A stretch of 63,525 nucleotides of DNA from DYEP01 sp040755615 (GTDB lineage Bacteria; Bacillota; Sulfobacillia; DUSP01; DYEP01). The notes beneath the pieces were generated by a model. That model ran no database searches. It saw nothing but the letters and a program-made list of their open reading frames with translations, and had not been told where the DNA came from. Made by a program: the position numbers and the translations under genes. This document shows, piece by piece, positions 1-8,103 of the stretch (position 1 is the first letter of the stretch; the number at the start of each line of letters is the position of its first letter). The stretch lies in the NCBI GenBank assembly GCA_040755615.1, contig JBFMAL010000013.1, positions 1 to 63,525 of the forward strand, written 5' to 3'.

Positions 1-235
1 TATCCTTTGTATTCCTATAACCAGCGGGGTTCCAACATACGAGACTACAACCGCACGCTCGTAGTACTGAACCCCTTCTGCTGCAACTTGGACATTTCAT
101 CCGATTGCTGGTGGTAGAATACACTTCAGTACCATCCACAGCTGCCACTCTCAGACCATCAATCATACCGAGCGGCACCTTATTCCGTCTTGCCTTTTGA
201 ACGATGTCCCAAAGGTATCTCTCAAGGCATGGCTC
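1..235 (-). pseudogene. DDE-type transposase fragment (cut by window edge)
   Basis: Read on the minus strand from about 230 to 1, the sequence encodes a transposase-like stretch with the catalytic-type motif AAVDGTEVY, followed by CPSCSRR. It then continues after a one-base frame change as YYERAVVVSYVGTPLVIG. This resembles the first DDE aspartate region of a widespread transposase family, but I cannot name the family. There is no start codon, the frame is broken near position 65-70, and the copy runs off the window. It abuts the IS110 remnant directly, so one element probably inserted into or recombined with the other. The frame break could be real decay or a sequencing error. Confidence 0.6.
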
Positions 236-707
236 TACCCGATACGCCTCCGATGTCCGTTGCTACGCTGGCCAATTTGATGTTGGCAGCCTGGGCGGCT
301 CACCTCGGAGGCCTTCTTGCGGTACCTGGTGAGGTCCCTCAGGACCCGAATGGGCTCTGGCGGGATGAAGCTTCCCCGTATCAAACCGTGACGCAGAAGC
401 TCTACAAGCCATTCGGCATCACACATATCTGTCTTTCGGCCGGGCACGTTCTTCACTTCCTGACCTCGAAGCTCCCCTCCAGGATATTGAAGACGGGCTT
501 CCAGTACACCCCTGTACTCTCCAGCGCTACGTGGGTGCATCCTGCCCCCGACAGCCAATCGGATAAACCAAGCAAATCTTGCGTCGTTGTACCAAATACC
601 CGCTTCTCCTTCTTGGGCTCACCTTTAGGCCCTGGCACCACCAAACACGCGGTGACCGTCCGCTTATGCACATCCAGCGCTGCACAACGCTCATACAAAA
701 CCTTCAT
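228..707 (-). pseudogene. IS110-family transposase, N-terminal remnant
   Basis: The start ATG at 707 is preceded by GAGGAGG. The protein begins MKVLYERCAALDVHK, the RuvC-like DEDD start typical of IS110 transposases (first catalytic Asp in ALDVHK). It continues through ALESTGVYWKPVFNILEG, then after a disrupted segment VPGRKTDMCDAEWLVELLRHGL (shown only in part in the motif sense: GRKTD then CDAEWL), RDLTRYRKK, and after a further deletion and frame change ANIKLASVATDIGGVSGRAM. The N-terminal third of the usual roughly 400 residues is therefore recognisable, in three frames, and the C-terminal serine domain is missing. This is a dead copy. Confidence 0.85.
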
Positions 708-960
708 CTTGCACGCCTCCTCTATCACGCCAGCGGAACGTCCCGGAGCTTTTGGATCCTCCCTCGCGTGCTCTATGACGACAGACGGTGCCTCCCAGGA
801 CAGACTCCCCATCGGGCTCACGGCACCAGTGAGTAACCGACCTCCTTGCTGGCGCCACTCTTTTCATCTACTATACAATGACCCTGCTTTCATGGTCGGT
901 GGCGGCAATGAATGGTCGTGAGGGACTCTCCTCCCAATTACCCGGATCTACTTTGCTCTA
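708..960 (-). other. IS110 left-end / 5' leader region
   Basis: This is the non-coding stretch upstream of the IS110 remnant start. On the minus strand it contains a hairpin closed by GGTGCC/GGCACC (788-827) with a large internal loop. In IS110 elements the left end before the transposase encodes a structured bridge RNA, so this position and structure fit such a leader. I cannot assign guide loops by eye, and the element's outer end is not defined. Confidence 0.35.
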
Positions 961-1120
961 ACAAGGGAAAAGTTTGGTTGGCCTGCAATATTGTCATGTC
1001 ACCATGAGAGGAGACGTGTTATTGAACCGCAAGGAAGCCAAGACATGTAATTGAACAAGTTGTTGACAGCAAAGACCCGAGTGCTGTACTGCAAGTGGAT
1101 ACAGCGGGCAGCTTGTTAGA
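961..1120. other. Intergenic stretch with no supported gene
   Basis: Together with the IS110 leader this fills the 469-base gap between the transposase start and the last flagellar gene. It holds no complete gene. A plus-strand reading preceded by GAGAGGAG (from about 1004) could encode a roughly 40-residue peptide only if one frame change is allowed; it is treated as a weak observation in the findings. Confidence 0.3.
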
Positions 1121-1160
1121 CAAATAAAATTGGGGCAGTCACCTCTGGCAACTGCCGGCC
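1121..1160 (-). terminator. Probable intrinsic terminator of flagellar operon
   Basis: On the minus strand, GGCCGGCAGT pairs with ACTGCCCC (a 6-bp core plus GG/CC), followed by AATTTTATTT. It lies 17 bases after the last flagellar gene, where an operon terminator is expected. The stem has a small asymmetry, so it is a moderate call. Confidence 0.55.
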
Positions 1161-1176
1161 CTACCAGCGGTAAGCG

Positions 1177-1431
1177 TCATAGAGTGATATCCAGGAATTG
1201 GCCCTTTCCTCCCTGTCCTTTCCTGCCCTTTTCCTTGCCGTCCTTACGCACCGTTTTCTTCTCCGTCCTGCCCGGAGAGCGGACTTTCTGCATTCCCACC
1301 CGCACGTTCTCCTGGAACGCCTGTGCTTCCTGACCCGCCATGTCTCTCTGAGTCTGCGCCAGGCGATGAATTCTCTCTATCTCCGTGCTCCTGGTCACGC
1401 TCGTCCGGATATGGGTATCGTGTCCCTGCAC
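1177..1431 (-). CDS. Small charged protein, last gene of flagellar operon
   Basis: This 84-residue protein has no domain I can name. It starts with GTG at 1431; the RBS GGAGG overlaps the TAA stop of the sigma factor gene, so translation is likely coupled. It begins VQGHDTHIRTSVTRSTEIER, has a polar, Glu/Gln-rich middle that is probably helical, then a very basic Lys/Gly/Arg stretch, and ends LDITL. From memory, short proteins of this style (conserved start, helical middle, basic tail, LDI/IDI ending) follow the sigma-28 gene in other flagellated Clostridia and are usually annotated as hypothetical. A flagellar role is inferred from position only. Confidence 0.7.
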   Translation of the reverse strand: MQGHDTHIRTSVTRSTEIERIHRLAQTQRDMAGQEAQAFQENVRVGMQKVRSPGRTEKKTVRKDGKEKGRKGQGGKGQFLDITL

Positions 1432-1444
1432 ATCCGCTCCCTCC

Positions 1445-2218
1445 TTAGAGGATGCTCGTCTTCACCCTCGACAACTTGCCCCTGAGCCTCATTACAGCCT
1501 TACTGTGCAGCTGGGAAATGCGCGACTGAGACAGCCTCAGCGTAAGCGCAATTTCCTTGGCGGTTAGGCCCTCGTAATAATACAGCGCGATTACCAGTCT
1601 CTCTTTTTCAGGGAGTTCGTCTATCGCCTTCGCCAGTAGTCGCTTCACATCCTCCATCTCAGCGTGCTCCTCAGGAGACACTGCTGCCTCATCGGCCAGT
1701 GCCTCACCTAAGGAGGGTTTTTCGTCGTCGGTCTTCCCCCAGAGTTCATCCAAGGAAAAAAGTGAAGTCGCGATGGTTTCCCTGAGTCGCTGCTGGTACT
1801 CCTCCTCGGAGAGACCGAGGTACTCCCGGACCTCCTCATCGGTCGCGGCCCTCCCTTCTCGGCGCTCAACCGCCGCAAAAGCGCGCTCCACCTCCCGGGT
1901 CCTCTGCCTCACCGATACGGGTACCCAGTCAAACGCCCTGAGTCCATCGAGTATGGCCCCTCTTATTCGGGCTACCGCATAGGTCTCAAACTTGACCCCT
2001 CTCTCTGGCAAAAAGCGGTCAACAGCCTCCATGAGCCCGAACACGCCGTAGCTGATCAGGTCATCCAATTCCACGTGAGGCGGCAGGGTGATGGCTACCC
2101 GCCCGGCCACGTACCTGACCAGCGGCAGGTATTTCAGGATGATCTGATCCTTCAGGCCGGGTGACTTCGTACTTTTGTATACCTGCCACAGGTTAGCCGC
2201 TTCCTCAGAAGATAACAC
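1445..2218 (-). CDS. fliA: Flagellar/motility sigma factor sigma-28 (FliA/SigD)
   Basis: A 257-residue sigma-70-family factor that directs RNA polymerase to late flagellar and motility promoters. Region 2 is seen as LVRYVAGRVA, DDLISYGVFGLMEAVDRF and FETYAVARIRGAILDGLR (residues about 32-93). Region 3 follows at 100-170, and region 4, with the HTH GLTAKEIALTLRLSQSRISQ, at about 200-240. The length is normal for FliA/SigD/WhiG. The start is GTG at 2218, nine bases after AAGGGGG. It sits at the promoter-distal end of the flagellar operon, as in Bacillus, so it is made only after the hook-basal-body genes are transcribed. No anti-sigma factor FlgM gene is visible in the window. Confidence 0.96.
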   Translation of the reverse strand: MLSSEEAANLWQVYKSTKSPGLKDQIILKYLPLVRYVAGRVAITLPPHVELDDLISYGVFGLMEAVDRFLPERGVKFETYAVARIRGAILDGLRAFDWVPVSVRQRTREVERAFAAVERREGRAATDEEVREYLGLSEEEYQQRLRETIATSLFSLDELWGKTDDEKPSLGEALADEAAVSPEEHAEMEDVKRLLAKAIDELPEKERLVIALYYYEGLTAKEIALTLRLSQSRISQLHSKAVMRLRGKLSRVKTSIL

Positions 2219-2241
2219 GGATCAAAACCCCCTTCACGTGC

Positions 2242-2901
2242 TCAGGCCAACCCGAGTCTCCTCTGCTCCAGCTGTTTCTGGAGCACAAATCTGCAGACCC
2301 AGTCCTGATCCCTTATTCTTATATCCACAAACTGAACCCCCAGCCGAAATCGCTCTGCGTCCAGATCGGACGGCACACAACGCACCACCCGTCCTGTCGC
2401 GCGTACCTCGCGCCCCTGTATCTCCATCAGGCACTGGATCAGCGTCTCCGGTTGCAGGCGGATGTCAGAAAGGAGTCCGAGGCCGCCGCCGGAGATATCG
2501 AACGTGGTGGCCACGAAACTGATTTTCTCGTCCCCTTCCTCCTCCGCACATGTAGACACGTTGACGGGCAATCCCACCTCGAGGCGGACGAAATTCCTGC
2601 GCTGTATACGTTCAAGTTCTTTCGGTAATACGCATCTCATCTCCGGGACCTTCTTGTGGATGACCGACAGCACCTCGCTGGAAAACCAGTACACTCCGGT
2701 CTCCTGCACCACGCGGATCTTAATCCTGGTACCGGGCTCCATGGACAGGTAGTGCCGCTGGTAGAGAGGCACGTCCGATGTGAACCAGGTGTCGCCCAAC
2801 GCGTGGACTCGGCAGTGATGGAACCTCTCTAGCAGGTCCCCCACCACCCTTACCTCGATCTTCGCTCCCGGAGAAAGTAGGTCCGCAGGCTTTATGCTCA
2901 T
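2242..2901 (-). CDS. PilZ-domain c-di-GMP receptor, YcgR-like flagellar brake
   Basis: This 219-residue protein has an N-terminal YcgR-type beta domain (about 1-95) and a C-terminal PilZ domain (about 98-210). The PilZ signature is visible: RRNFVRLEV (RxxxR) near residue 100, and DISGGGLG (DxSxxG) near 137. PilZ proteins of this architecture bind cyclic di-GMP and slow or stop the flagellar motor by contacting MotA or the switch. The start overlaps the flhA stop by four bases (ATGA), so it is translationally coupled. With the GEMM riboswitch upstream of the same operon, second messengers could act on motility at both RNA and protein level. Confidence 0.9.
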   Translation of the reverse strand: MSIKPADLLSPGAKIEVRVVGDLLERFHHCRVHALGDTWFTSDVPLYQRHYLSMEPGTRIKIRVVQETGVYWFSSEVLSVIHKKVPEMRCVLPKELERIQRRNFVRLEVGLPVNVSTCAEEEGDEKISFVATTFDISGGGLGLLSDIRLQPETLIQCLMEIQGREVRATGRVVRCVPSDLDAERFRLGVQFVDIRIRDQDWVCRFVLQKQLEQRRLGLA

Positions 2902-4916
2902 GTCAAACTCACCACACCCACTGATTCCACTTCCACTTCAGGCAAGAGTTCACTGAATGAGAGCACCGCGACCTTCGGCCCGAGCCTTGATAGAATCTGG
3001 CGCAGCCTCGGGCGGGCGTGCGGAGTGCACAGGATCATGGGCAGTTCGCCTCGCCTGGCCACATCCTCCATAAGCGCTGAAAGTCTGGTATAAAGGTGCC
3101 TGAGCTCATGGGGGGTTAGGTCGGGTCCGTCTGGAGACGAGAGCCGACGCTCGAGATCAGGGTCCAGCGTGATCACGAGCCCTCTCTTGGTATCAAGATC
3201 ATACAGTCTTGTAATCTGTCTCTTCAGCGCCTGGCGCGTGTTTTCAGTCAGGTACACCAGATCGCGAGACTCCCTGGCGGTATCTGCCAGGCTCTCAAGG
3301 ATGGTGACCAGGTCCCTGATAGGTATACCCTCCTGCAAGAGCCGCTGCAGCACCTTCTGCACCTCTCCCAGCGACAAGAGTCCTGGTATTAGTTCATCGA
3401 TCAAAGCCGGATGTGTCTCTTTCACGATATCCAAGAGGCCCTGCACCTCCTGCCTTCCCAGCAGCTCGTGCGCGTGCGTGCGTATCACCTCTACCAGGTG
3501 GGTGGCAAGCACGGAGGTAGGATCGATCAGAGTGAGGCCATCCGTCTCCGCCTTTGCGCGCGATTCTTCCGGCACCCACCACGCTGTAAGCCCGAAGGTA
3601 GGCTCGCGGGTTTCTACCGCTCCGTAGTCGTCGGGGTTGCCTTCAGGGCTCAGTGCCAGCAGGTAGCCCGGGCGCAGCTCCCCGCCCGCCACTCGGGCGC
3701 CCCTTAGCCTTATCACGTACTCCGAGGGTTTCAGCTGGCTGATGTTATCCCTGATCCTTATCGGGGGAATGATGAAACCGAGCTCCATGGCAATTTGTCT
3801 CCTGATCATGACCACCCTGTCGAGCAGGTCGCCGCCTTTTTCCGCCTGTGCCATGGACAGGAGGTTGTAACCTAGTTCTATCTCGAGCGCGTCTACCTGG
3901 AGCCACTGTTTCATGTTCTCGGGCTTCCTCCACGCGTCAAGTTCCGCCTCGCTCTCCGCGCGCACCTGTTCCTGGCCCTTCTTCGCCCTGGCGGAGGTGC
4001 CCGCGGCAAAAAGCCCGGTTGAGAGCGCCATAACAAAAAACGGTAGGAACGGGAGCCCGGGTATGAGGCCGAGCAGGAACAGAGCGCCGGAGGCCACCGC
4101 CAGGGGTTTTGGGTTCGACAGCAGCTGGTCAAACACGTCGCTCCCGAGCCCATCTTCGGACGCTGCCCTGGTCACCACGATGCCGGTGGCGACCGAGATT
4201 AGTAGCGCGGGTATCTGGCTGACCAGACCATCCCCGACAGTCAACAGAGAGTAGCGCATAAGCGCGCTGCTGAGGTCCATTCCCCTCTGCACCATCCCCA
4301 CGATGAAACCGCCAATCAGGTTTATAATGGTGATGATGAGCCCCGCGATGGCATCGCCCTTCACGAACTTGGATGCGCCGTCCATCGCGCCGTAGAAGTC
4401 TGCCTCACGAGCCACTTCGCGCCGTCTTGCCCTGGCCTCCTCATCAGTGATCAGTCCCGCGCTCAGGTCCGCGTCGATGCTCATCTGTTTCCCTGGCATG
4501 GCGTCCAGCGTGAACCTGGCGGCCACCTCGGCCACGCGCTCGGCGCCCCGGGTGATCACGACGAACTGGATAATTACGAGGATTAAGAAGACGATTAGTC
4601 CGACGACCGGATTGCCTCCCACCACAAACTCGCCGAACCTCGCAATGATCTGCCCCGCGTATCCGTGCAGCAGGATGAGCCGCGTGGACGATATATTAAG
4701 CGACAGCCGGTACAGCGTAGCGACGAGCAACAGCGCCGGAAACACCGAGAAATCCAGCGGTTTCTTTATGTACATAGATACAAGCACGATCACAAGCGCC
4801 AGGCTGAAATTGAGCGCAAGAAGGACGTCAAGGAATACAGCATTAAGAGGAACCACCATCATGACGACGATCAGAATGACCACAACGGCCAGACTCACAT
4901 CCCTTGCGACCTTCAT
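2898..4916 (-). CDS. flhA: Flagellar type III export gate protein FlhA
   Basis: This 672-residue inner-membrane export-gate component uses the proton motive force and docks chaperone-substrate complexes. The N-terminal half holds about eight membrane helices. Between them lies the conserved cytoplasmic loop with RFTLDAMPGKQMSID and DADLSAG. The soluble C-terminal domain (from about 330) includes ELGYNLL and RDLVTILESL. The length matches the family. It overlaps flhB upstream and the PilZ gene downstream by four bases each. The usual neighbours flhF and flhG are not present after flhA. Confidence 0.97.
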   Translation of the reverse strand: MKVARDVSLAVVVILIVVMMVVPLNAVFLDVLLALNFSLALVIVLVSMYIKKPLDFSVFPALLLVATLYRLSLNISSTRLILLHGYAGQIIARFGEFVVGGNPVVGLIVFLILVIIQFVVITRGAERVAEVAARFTLDAMPGKQMSIDADLSAGLITDEEARARRREVAREADFYGAMDGASKFVKGDAIAGLIITIINLIGGFIVGMVQRGMDLSSALMRYSLLTVGDGLVSQIPALLISVATGIVVTRAASEDGLGSDVFDQLLSNPKPLAVASGALFLLGLIPGLPFLPFFVMALSTGLFAAGTSARAKKGQEQVRAESEAELDAWRKPENMKQWLQVDALEIELGYNLLSMAQAEKGGDLLDRVVMIRRQIAMELGFIIPPIRIRDNISQLKPSEYVIRLRGARVAGGELRPGYLLALSPEGNPDDYGAVETREPTFGLTAWWVPEESRAKAETDGLTLIDPTSVLATHLVEVIRTHAHELLGRQEVQGLLDIVKETHPALIDELIPGLLSLGEVQKVLQRLLQEGIPIRDLVTILESLADTARESRDLVYLTENTRQALKRQITRLYDLDTKRGLVITLDPDLERRLSSPDGPDLTPHELRHLYTRLSALMEDVARRGELPMILCTPHARPRLRQILSRLGPKVAVLSFSELLPEVEVESVGVVSLT

Positions 4917-6010
4917 CGCTTTGCCCCCTTCGCCTGCATCTTCATCCGGTACACGAACGCCAGCACCTCTGCGACTGCCTGGTACAGCTCACGCGGCACG
5001 TAATCGCCTACGTCTGTGGACCTGTAAAGCGCCTGAGCGAGCCCTTCATTTCTCACCACTGTTACTCCGCTTGACAGCGCCAGCTCTCGGATGCGCCGGG
5101 CCATGAGGTCCCTGCCCTTGGCCACGACCCGGGGCGCCCGCATCTTCTCCGGCACATATTTCAGCGCCACCGCGAAGTGCACGGGGTTGGTAATGCATAC
5201 GTTCGCCTTCGGGACCTCGGCCATCATCCTTGAGCGCGCGATGCGCCTTTGCATCTCTCGGATCCTGGACCGGATCTGGGGATTTCCCTCGGTCTCCTTG
5301 GTTTCATCCTTCAGTTCTTTCCTGGTCATCATGAGCGACCGCTCGTGTTCCCACCTCTGGTATGCAAGGTCGCAGGCGCCGAGAAGCACCAGCGCGCCTC
5401 CGGCCTTCAGAGCCGCCAGCAGCGCCTGCCTGCCGACGTACGCCGCGCCGATTTCCACCTCTGAGCCGCCGAGGGAAAGAAGCCCTCTGACTGTCCCCTT
5501 CAGGTGAAGGTACAGCACCGCGCCCACCAGCACGACCTTCCCCAGGGACTTGACCAGCTCCACAGCTGATCGCCTGGAGAAGATCCGGCCGAAGCCGCGC
5601 ACCGGGTCAATCCTGGTGAAGTCGGGCGATATCGCCTGTGTGGAAAACAAAAGCCCCACCTGGGATGCCATAACCACGCCCGAGAACGCAAACGCTGCAA
5701 GCATCAGGGGCAACGTGGCGTAGCCCAGGGTCTTAACGCTGAGCCATCCCACAGACACCAGGTCCGGTTCGGGAACGATCCAGTTGCCCCACACGCTTTG
5801 GGCATACTCCCGCAAAAGCCCCACGATCCTCCACCCGAGCGCCCAGAGGCACAGGATGCCCAGAAGGAACACGGAAGCCGCGGACAAGTCCTGGCTCTGC
5901 GGTACCTGCGCGCGCTTTCTCGCTTCGCTCCGCTTCTTGGGCGTTGGCGCTTCCGTCTTCTCTTCTGAAAACAGCTGGAGGTCTATCAAGAATACCCTGT
6001 TTTCCATCAT
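4913..6010 (-). CDS. flhB: Flagellar export switch protein FlhB
   Basis: This 365-residue protein has four membrane helices (about 30-210) and a cytoplasmic C-terminal domain. It switches export specificity from rod/hook to filament after autocleavage. It begins MMENRVFLIDLQLFSEEKTE and has the family signature TPKKRSEARK near residue 25. The autocleavage motif, normally NPTH, reads NPVH here (CITNPVHFAVAL). ATG at 6010 overlaps the fliR stop (ATGA) and follows GGGGG; an upstream GTG at 6022 is possible. Cleavage occurs between Asn and Pro, both kept, so the variant is probably functional. Confidence 0.95.
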   Translation of the reverse strand: MMENRVFLIDLQLFSEEKTEAPTPKKRSEARKRAQVPQSQDLSAASVFLLGILCLWALGWRIVGLLREYAQSVWGNWIVPEPDLVSVGWLSVKTLGYATLPLMLAAFAFSGVVMASQVGLLFSTQAISPDFTRIDPVRGFGRIFSRRSAVELVKSLGKVVLVGAVLYLHLKGTVRGLLSLGGSEVEIGAAYVGRQALLAALKAGGALVLLGACDLAYQRWEHERSLMMTRKELKDETKETEGNPQIRSRIREMQRRIARSRMMAEVPKANVCITNPVHFAVALKYVPEKMRAPRVVAKGRDLMARRIRELALSSGVTVVRNEGLAQALYRSTDVGDYVPRELYQAVAEVLAFVYRMKMQAKGAKR

Positions 6011-6762
6011 CGCTGCCCCCACGCGGAGAGAAGTCCCACAAGGACCCTGTCCATACCGGAAAAACGATTTATCAGGATACCAATGACAACCGGGAGCGAT
6101 AGCAGCACAAGGGCGCTACCGCTCAGCATCTTGACGGGCAGCCCCACGACGAACATGTTCATCTGCGGGACCGCCCTGGACACCACGCCAAGACCTACGG
6201 TGGTGAGAAATACCGCGCCCAGCACCGGCATGGCGATTAAGCCGGCGAGTCTCCACAGCTCCCGCGCGGCGTACGCCATTGTCCTCGCAGTCTCCTGCGG
6301 TATGAAAAACCCACCTATAGGCGCCACCTCGTAGCTCCTGGCCAGCGCCATAAGCAGCACGTGGTGGCCGTCCACGCTCATGAACAACACCAGGGCTATA
6401 ATGTAATAGAAGGAACCCATCAGCGGCACCCAACTTTGAAGCAGCGGGTCCATAACGTTCGCCAGGCCAAACCCCATCTCCATATCGATGACCTGGCCCG
6501 CAAGCTGCACAGCCGCGAATATCAGCATCACCATGAACCCAAGCGCCATCCCGGTAATTACCTCGCGCGTGCCCGCCAGCACCAGCTCGACCGGACCCGA
6601 TACGGCCGGGCCGTCATTCACTACCTGCGAGAGCAGGTACGCGATGCCGGCGGACAGGGCTACCCTGGCCTGAACCGGCAGGAAGCGACCTCCCAGCACG
6701 GGCGCTGTGACGAACACCCCTGTGACTCTCAGAAACACCAGGGCGAAAGTGACGACTGCCAC
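6007..6762 (-). CDS. fliR: Flagellar export apparatus protein FliR
   Basis: A 251-residue integral membrane protein of the export gate core (FliP5-FliQ4-FliR1). Its hydrophobic helices carry motifs such as MEMGFGLANVMDP and GLPVKMLSG that are usual for FliR. The start is taken as GTG at 6762, sharing one base with the fliQ TAG stop, which gives the normal family length. Longer readings would run inside fliQ. Confidence 0.94.
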   Translation of the reverse strand: MAVVTFALVFLRVTGVFVTAPVLGGRFLPVQARVALSAGIAYLLSQVVNDGPAVSGPVELVLAGTREVITGMALGFMVMLIFAAVQLAGQVIDMEMGFGLANVMDPLLQSWVPLMGSFYYIIALVLFMSVDGHHVLLMALARSYEVAPIGGFFIPQETARTMAYAARELWRLAGLIAMPVLGAVFLTTVGLGVVSRAVPQMNMFVVGLPVKMLSGSALVLLSLPVVIGILINRFSGMDRVLVGLLSAWGQR

Positions 6763-7031
6763 TAGCGTATCACCTCGGGCATGAACTCGAGCATACGAAC
6801 GGCGAACACCCTGAGGGTGGTCAGCATCCACGGACCCAGGAACAAAAGCCCAAGGAAGGTCACCAGTATCTTCGGGACGAACGCCAGCGTCTGCTCGTGA
6901 ATCTGGGTGGTTGCCTGAAAAATGCTGACTAGGAGCCCTATGCCCAGCCCGAGCAGCATGAGCGGTCCGACGGTGACCAGCACCGTCATGATTGTCTGTC
7001 TTCCGAGCGCCAGGATCAGGTCCTCCGTCAC
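6762..7031 (-). CDS. fliQ: Flagellar export apparatus protein FliQ
   Basis: A typical 89-residue FliQ with two membrane helices. It starts MTEDLILALGRQ and carries the conserved loop IFQATTQIHEQTLAFVPKI. GTG at 7031 is chosen because GGAGG lies eight bases upstream; this gives exactly the usual length. It lies between fliP and fliR in the standard order. Confidence 0.95.
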   Translation of the reverse strand: MTEDLILALGRQTIMTVLVTVGPLMLLGLGIGLLVSIFQATTQIHEQTLAFVPKILVTFLGLLFLGPWMLTTLRVFAVRMLEFMPEVIR

Positions 7032-7045
7032 GCGCAATTCCTCCT

Positions 7046-7780
7046 CTACCGGAAGCTCAAAAGCAGCGATTTCACCACCAGGTACCACCCGTCCACAGCC
7101 ACGAACAAAAGGATCTTGAAAGGAAGCGAGACCATCATGGGAGGAAGCATGAGCATGCCCATGGACATGAGCAAACTCGCCACCACCATGTCAAGTACCA
7201 GAAAGGGCAGGAACACCATGAACCCCATCTGGAAGGCGGTTTTCAGCTCGCTGATTGCGAACGCCGGTATGACAACGTGATCCGGCAGCTCGGAGGTGTC
7301 AGATACCTGCTCGATACCGGCAAAGCCCGCGAACAGCGCCAGATCCTTCTCGCGCGTCTGGCGCAGCATGAACTCTCTTATGGGCACCATGCCCGCCCTT
7401 ACGGCCTCCGCTTGGCTCAGTTCCCCGCGTACGTATGGTTGCACTGCCTGCTGATTCACCTGCGTCCACACGGGCGCCATCACAAAGAAAGTGATGAAAA
7501 GCGCGATACCGATAAGCACCTGGTTGGGCGGCATATTCTGTGTCGCCAGCGAGCTTCTGACAAACGCGAGCACGGTAATGACCCTGGTGAAACAGGTAGT
7601 CAGGATCAATAAAGAAGGGGCCAGTGTGAGCACGGTCAAAAGCAGGAGCAGCTGGAGGGTCAAAAGCCCCTCCGGAGTGCCCTCCGGAGTGAGTCCCGTC
7701 ACCTGGATCAGTGGCTGAGCCAGCCCCCTACGCGACGAAAGCAGCACCAATGCGGTTGTAGCAGCAATGTATCGGGTCAT
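7046..7780 (-). CDS. fliP: Flagellar export apparatus protein FliP
   Basis: A 244-residue pore subunit of the export gate. An N-terminal cleavable signal-like segment (residues 1-21, ending near GLAQP) is followed by four membrane helices. Signature stretches FTRVITVLAFVR and PPNQVLIGIALF are present. It overlaps the fliO stop by four bases and is close to fliQ downstream. Confidence 0.96.
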   Translation of the reverse strand: MTRYIAATTALVLLSSRRGLAQPLIQVTGLTPEGTPEGLLTLQLLLLLTVLTLAPSLLILTTCFTRVITVLAFVRSSLATQNMPPNQVLIGIALFITFFVMAPVWTQVNQQAVQPYVRGELSQAEAVRAGMVPIREFMLRQTREKDLALFAGFAGIEQVSDTSELPDHVVIPAFAISELKTAFQMGFMVFLPFLVLDMVVASLLMSMGMLMLPPMMVSLPFKILLFVAVDGWYLVVKSLLLSFR

Positions 7781-8103
7781 GACTTTCCCCTCTTTAAAAG
7801 CTGTGAGAATATGGTAACGTACGATTCTCTGTCCTGTTCAGGCTCGGGTATCCGGTCAAACTCACGGAGCACGTTCACGGTCTGTTCTGAAACGCCCAAA
7901 AGCAGAAACCGGTCGTGTACCCGAACGAGGCAGAGCAGGCGGTTCGGGCCAAGGGGCAGGGTCTCGACCAGTACCATGCGGCGCCCTCCCCACGCGCCCA
8001 GCCTGTTCTTACCGTACCAGACCAGCGCAAGCCGCCCGAGCACGGCGAACACTATCAGGTAGAAGAAGAGCTGCACCAGCTGCCATGCGGATTGTGTGGT
8101 CAC
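7777..8103 (-). CDS. fliO: Flagellar biosynthesis protein FliO
   Basis: This 108-residue protein has one N-terminal membrane helix (about 10-28) followed by a short basic cytoplasmic domain containing LVETLPLGPNRLLCLVRVHDRFLLLGV, here cited as the ETLPLG and RFLLLGV motifs typical of FliO. FliO helps assemble the FliP ring. It overlaps fliN upstream and fliP downstream by four bases each. Confidence 0.9.
   Translation of the reverse strand: MTTQSAWQLVQLFFYLIVFAVLGRLALVWYGKNRLGAWGGRRMVLVETLPLGPNRLLCLVRVHDRFLLLGVSEQTVNVLREFDRIPEPEQDRESYVTIFSQLLKRGKS

Noticed and set aside
190..921. A long plus-strand open reading frame (243 codons) over the IS110 remnant
   Set aside because: It is the reverse strand of recognisable transposase coding sequence and has no similarity or ribosome-binding site of its own.
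1061..1090. TTGACA at 1064 as a plus-strand promoter
   Set aside because: No -10 element at the right distance and no credible gene downstream.
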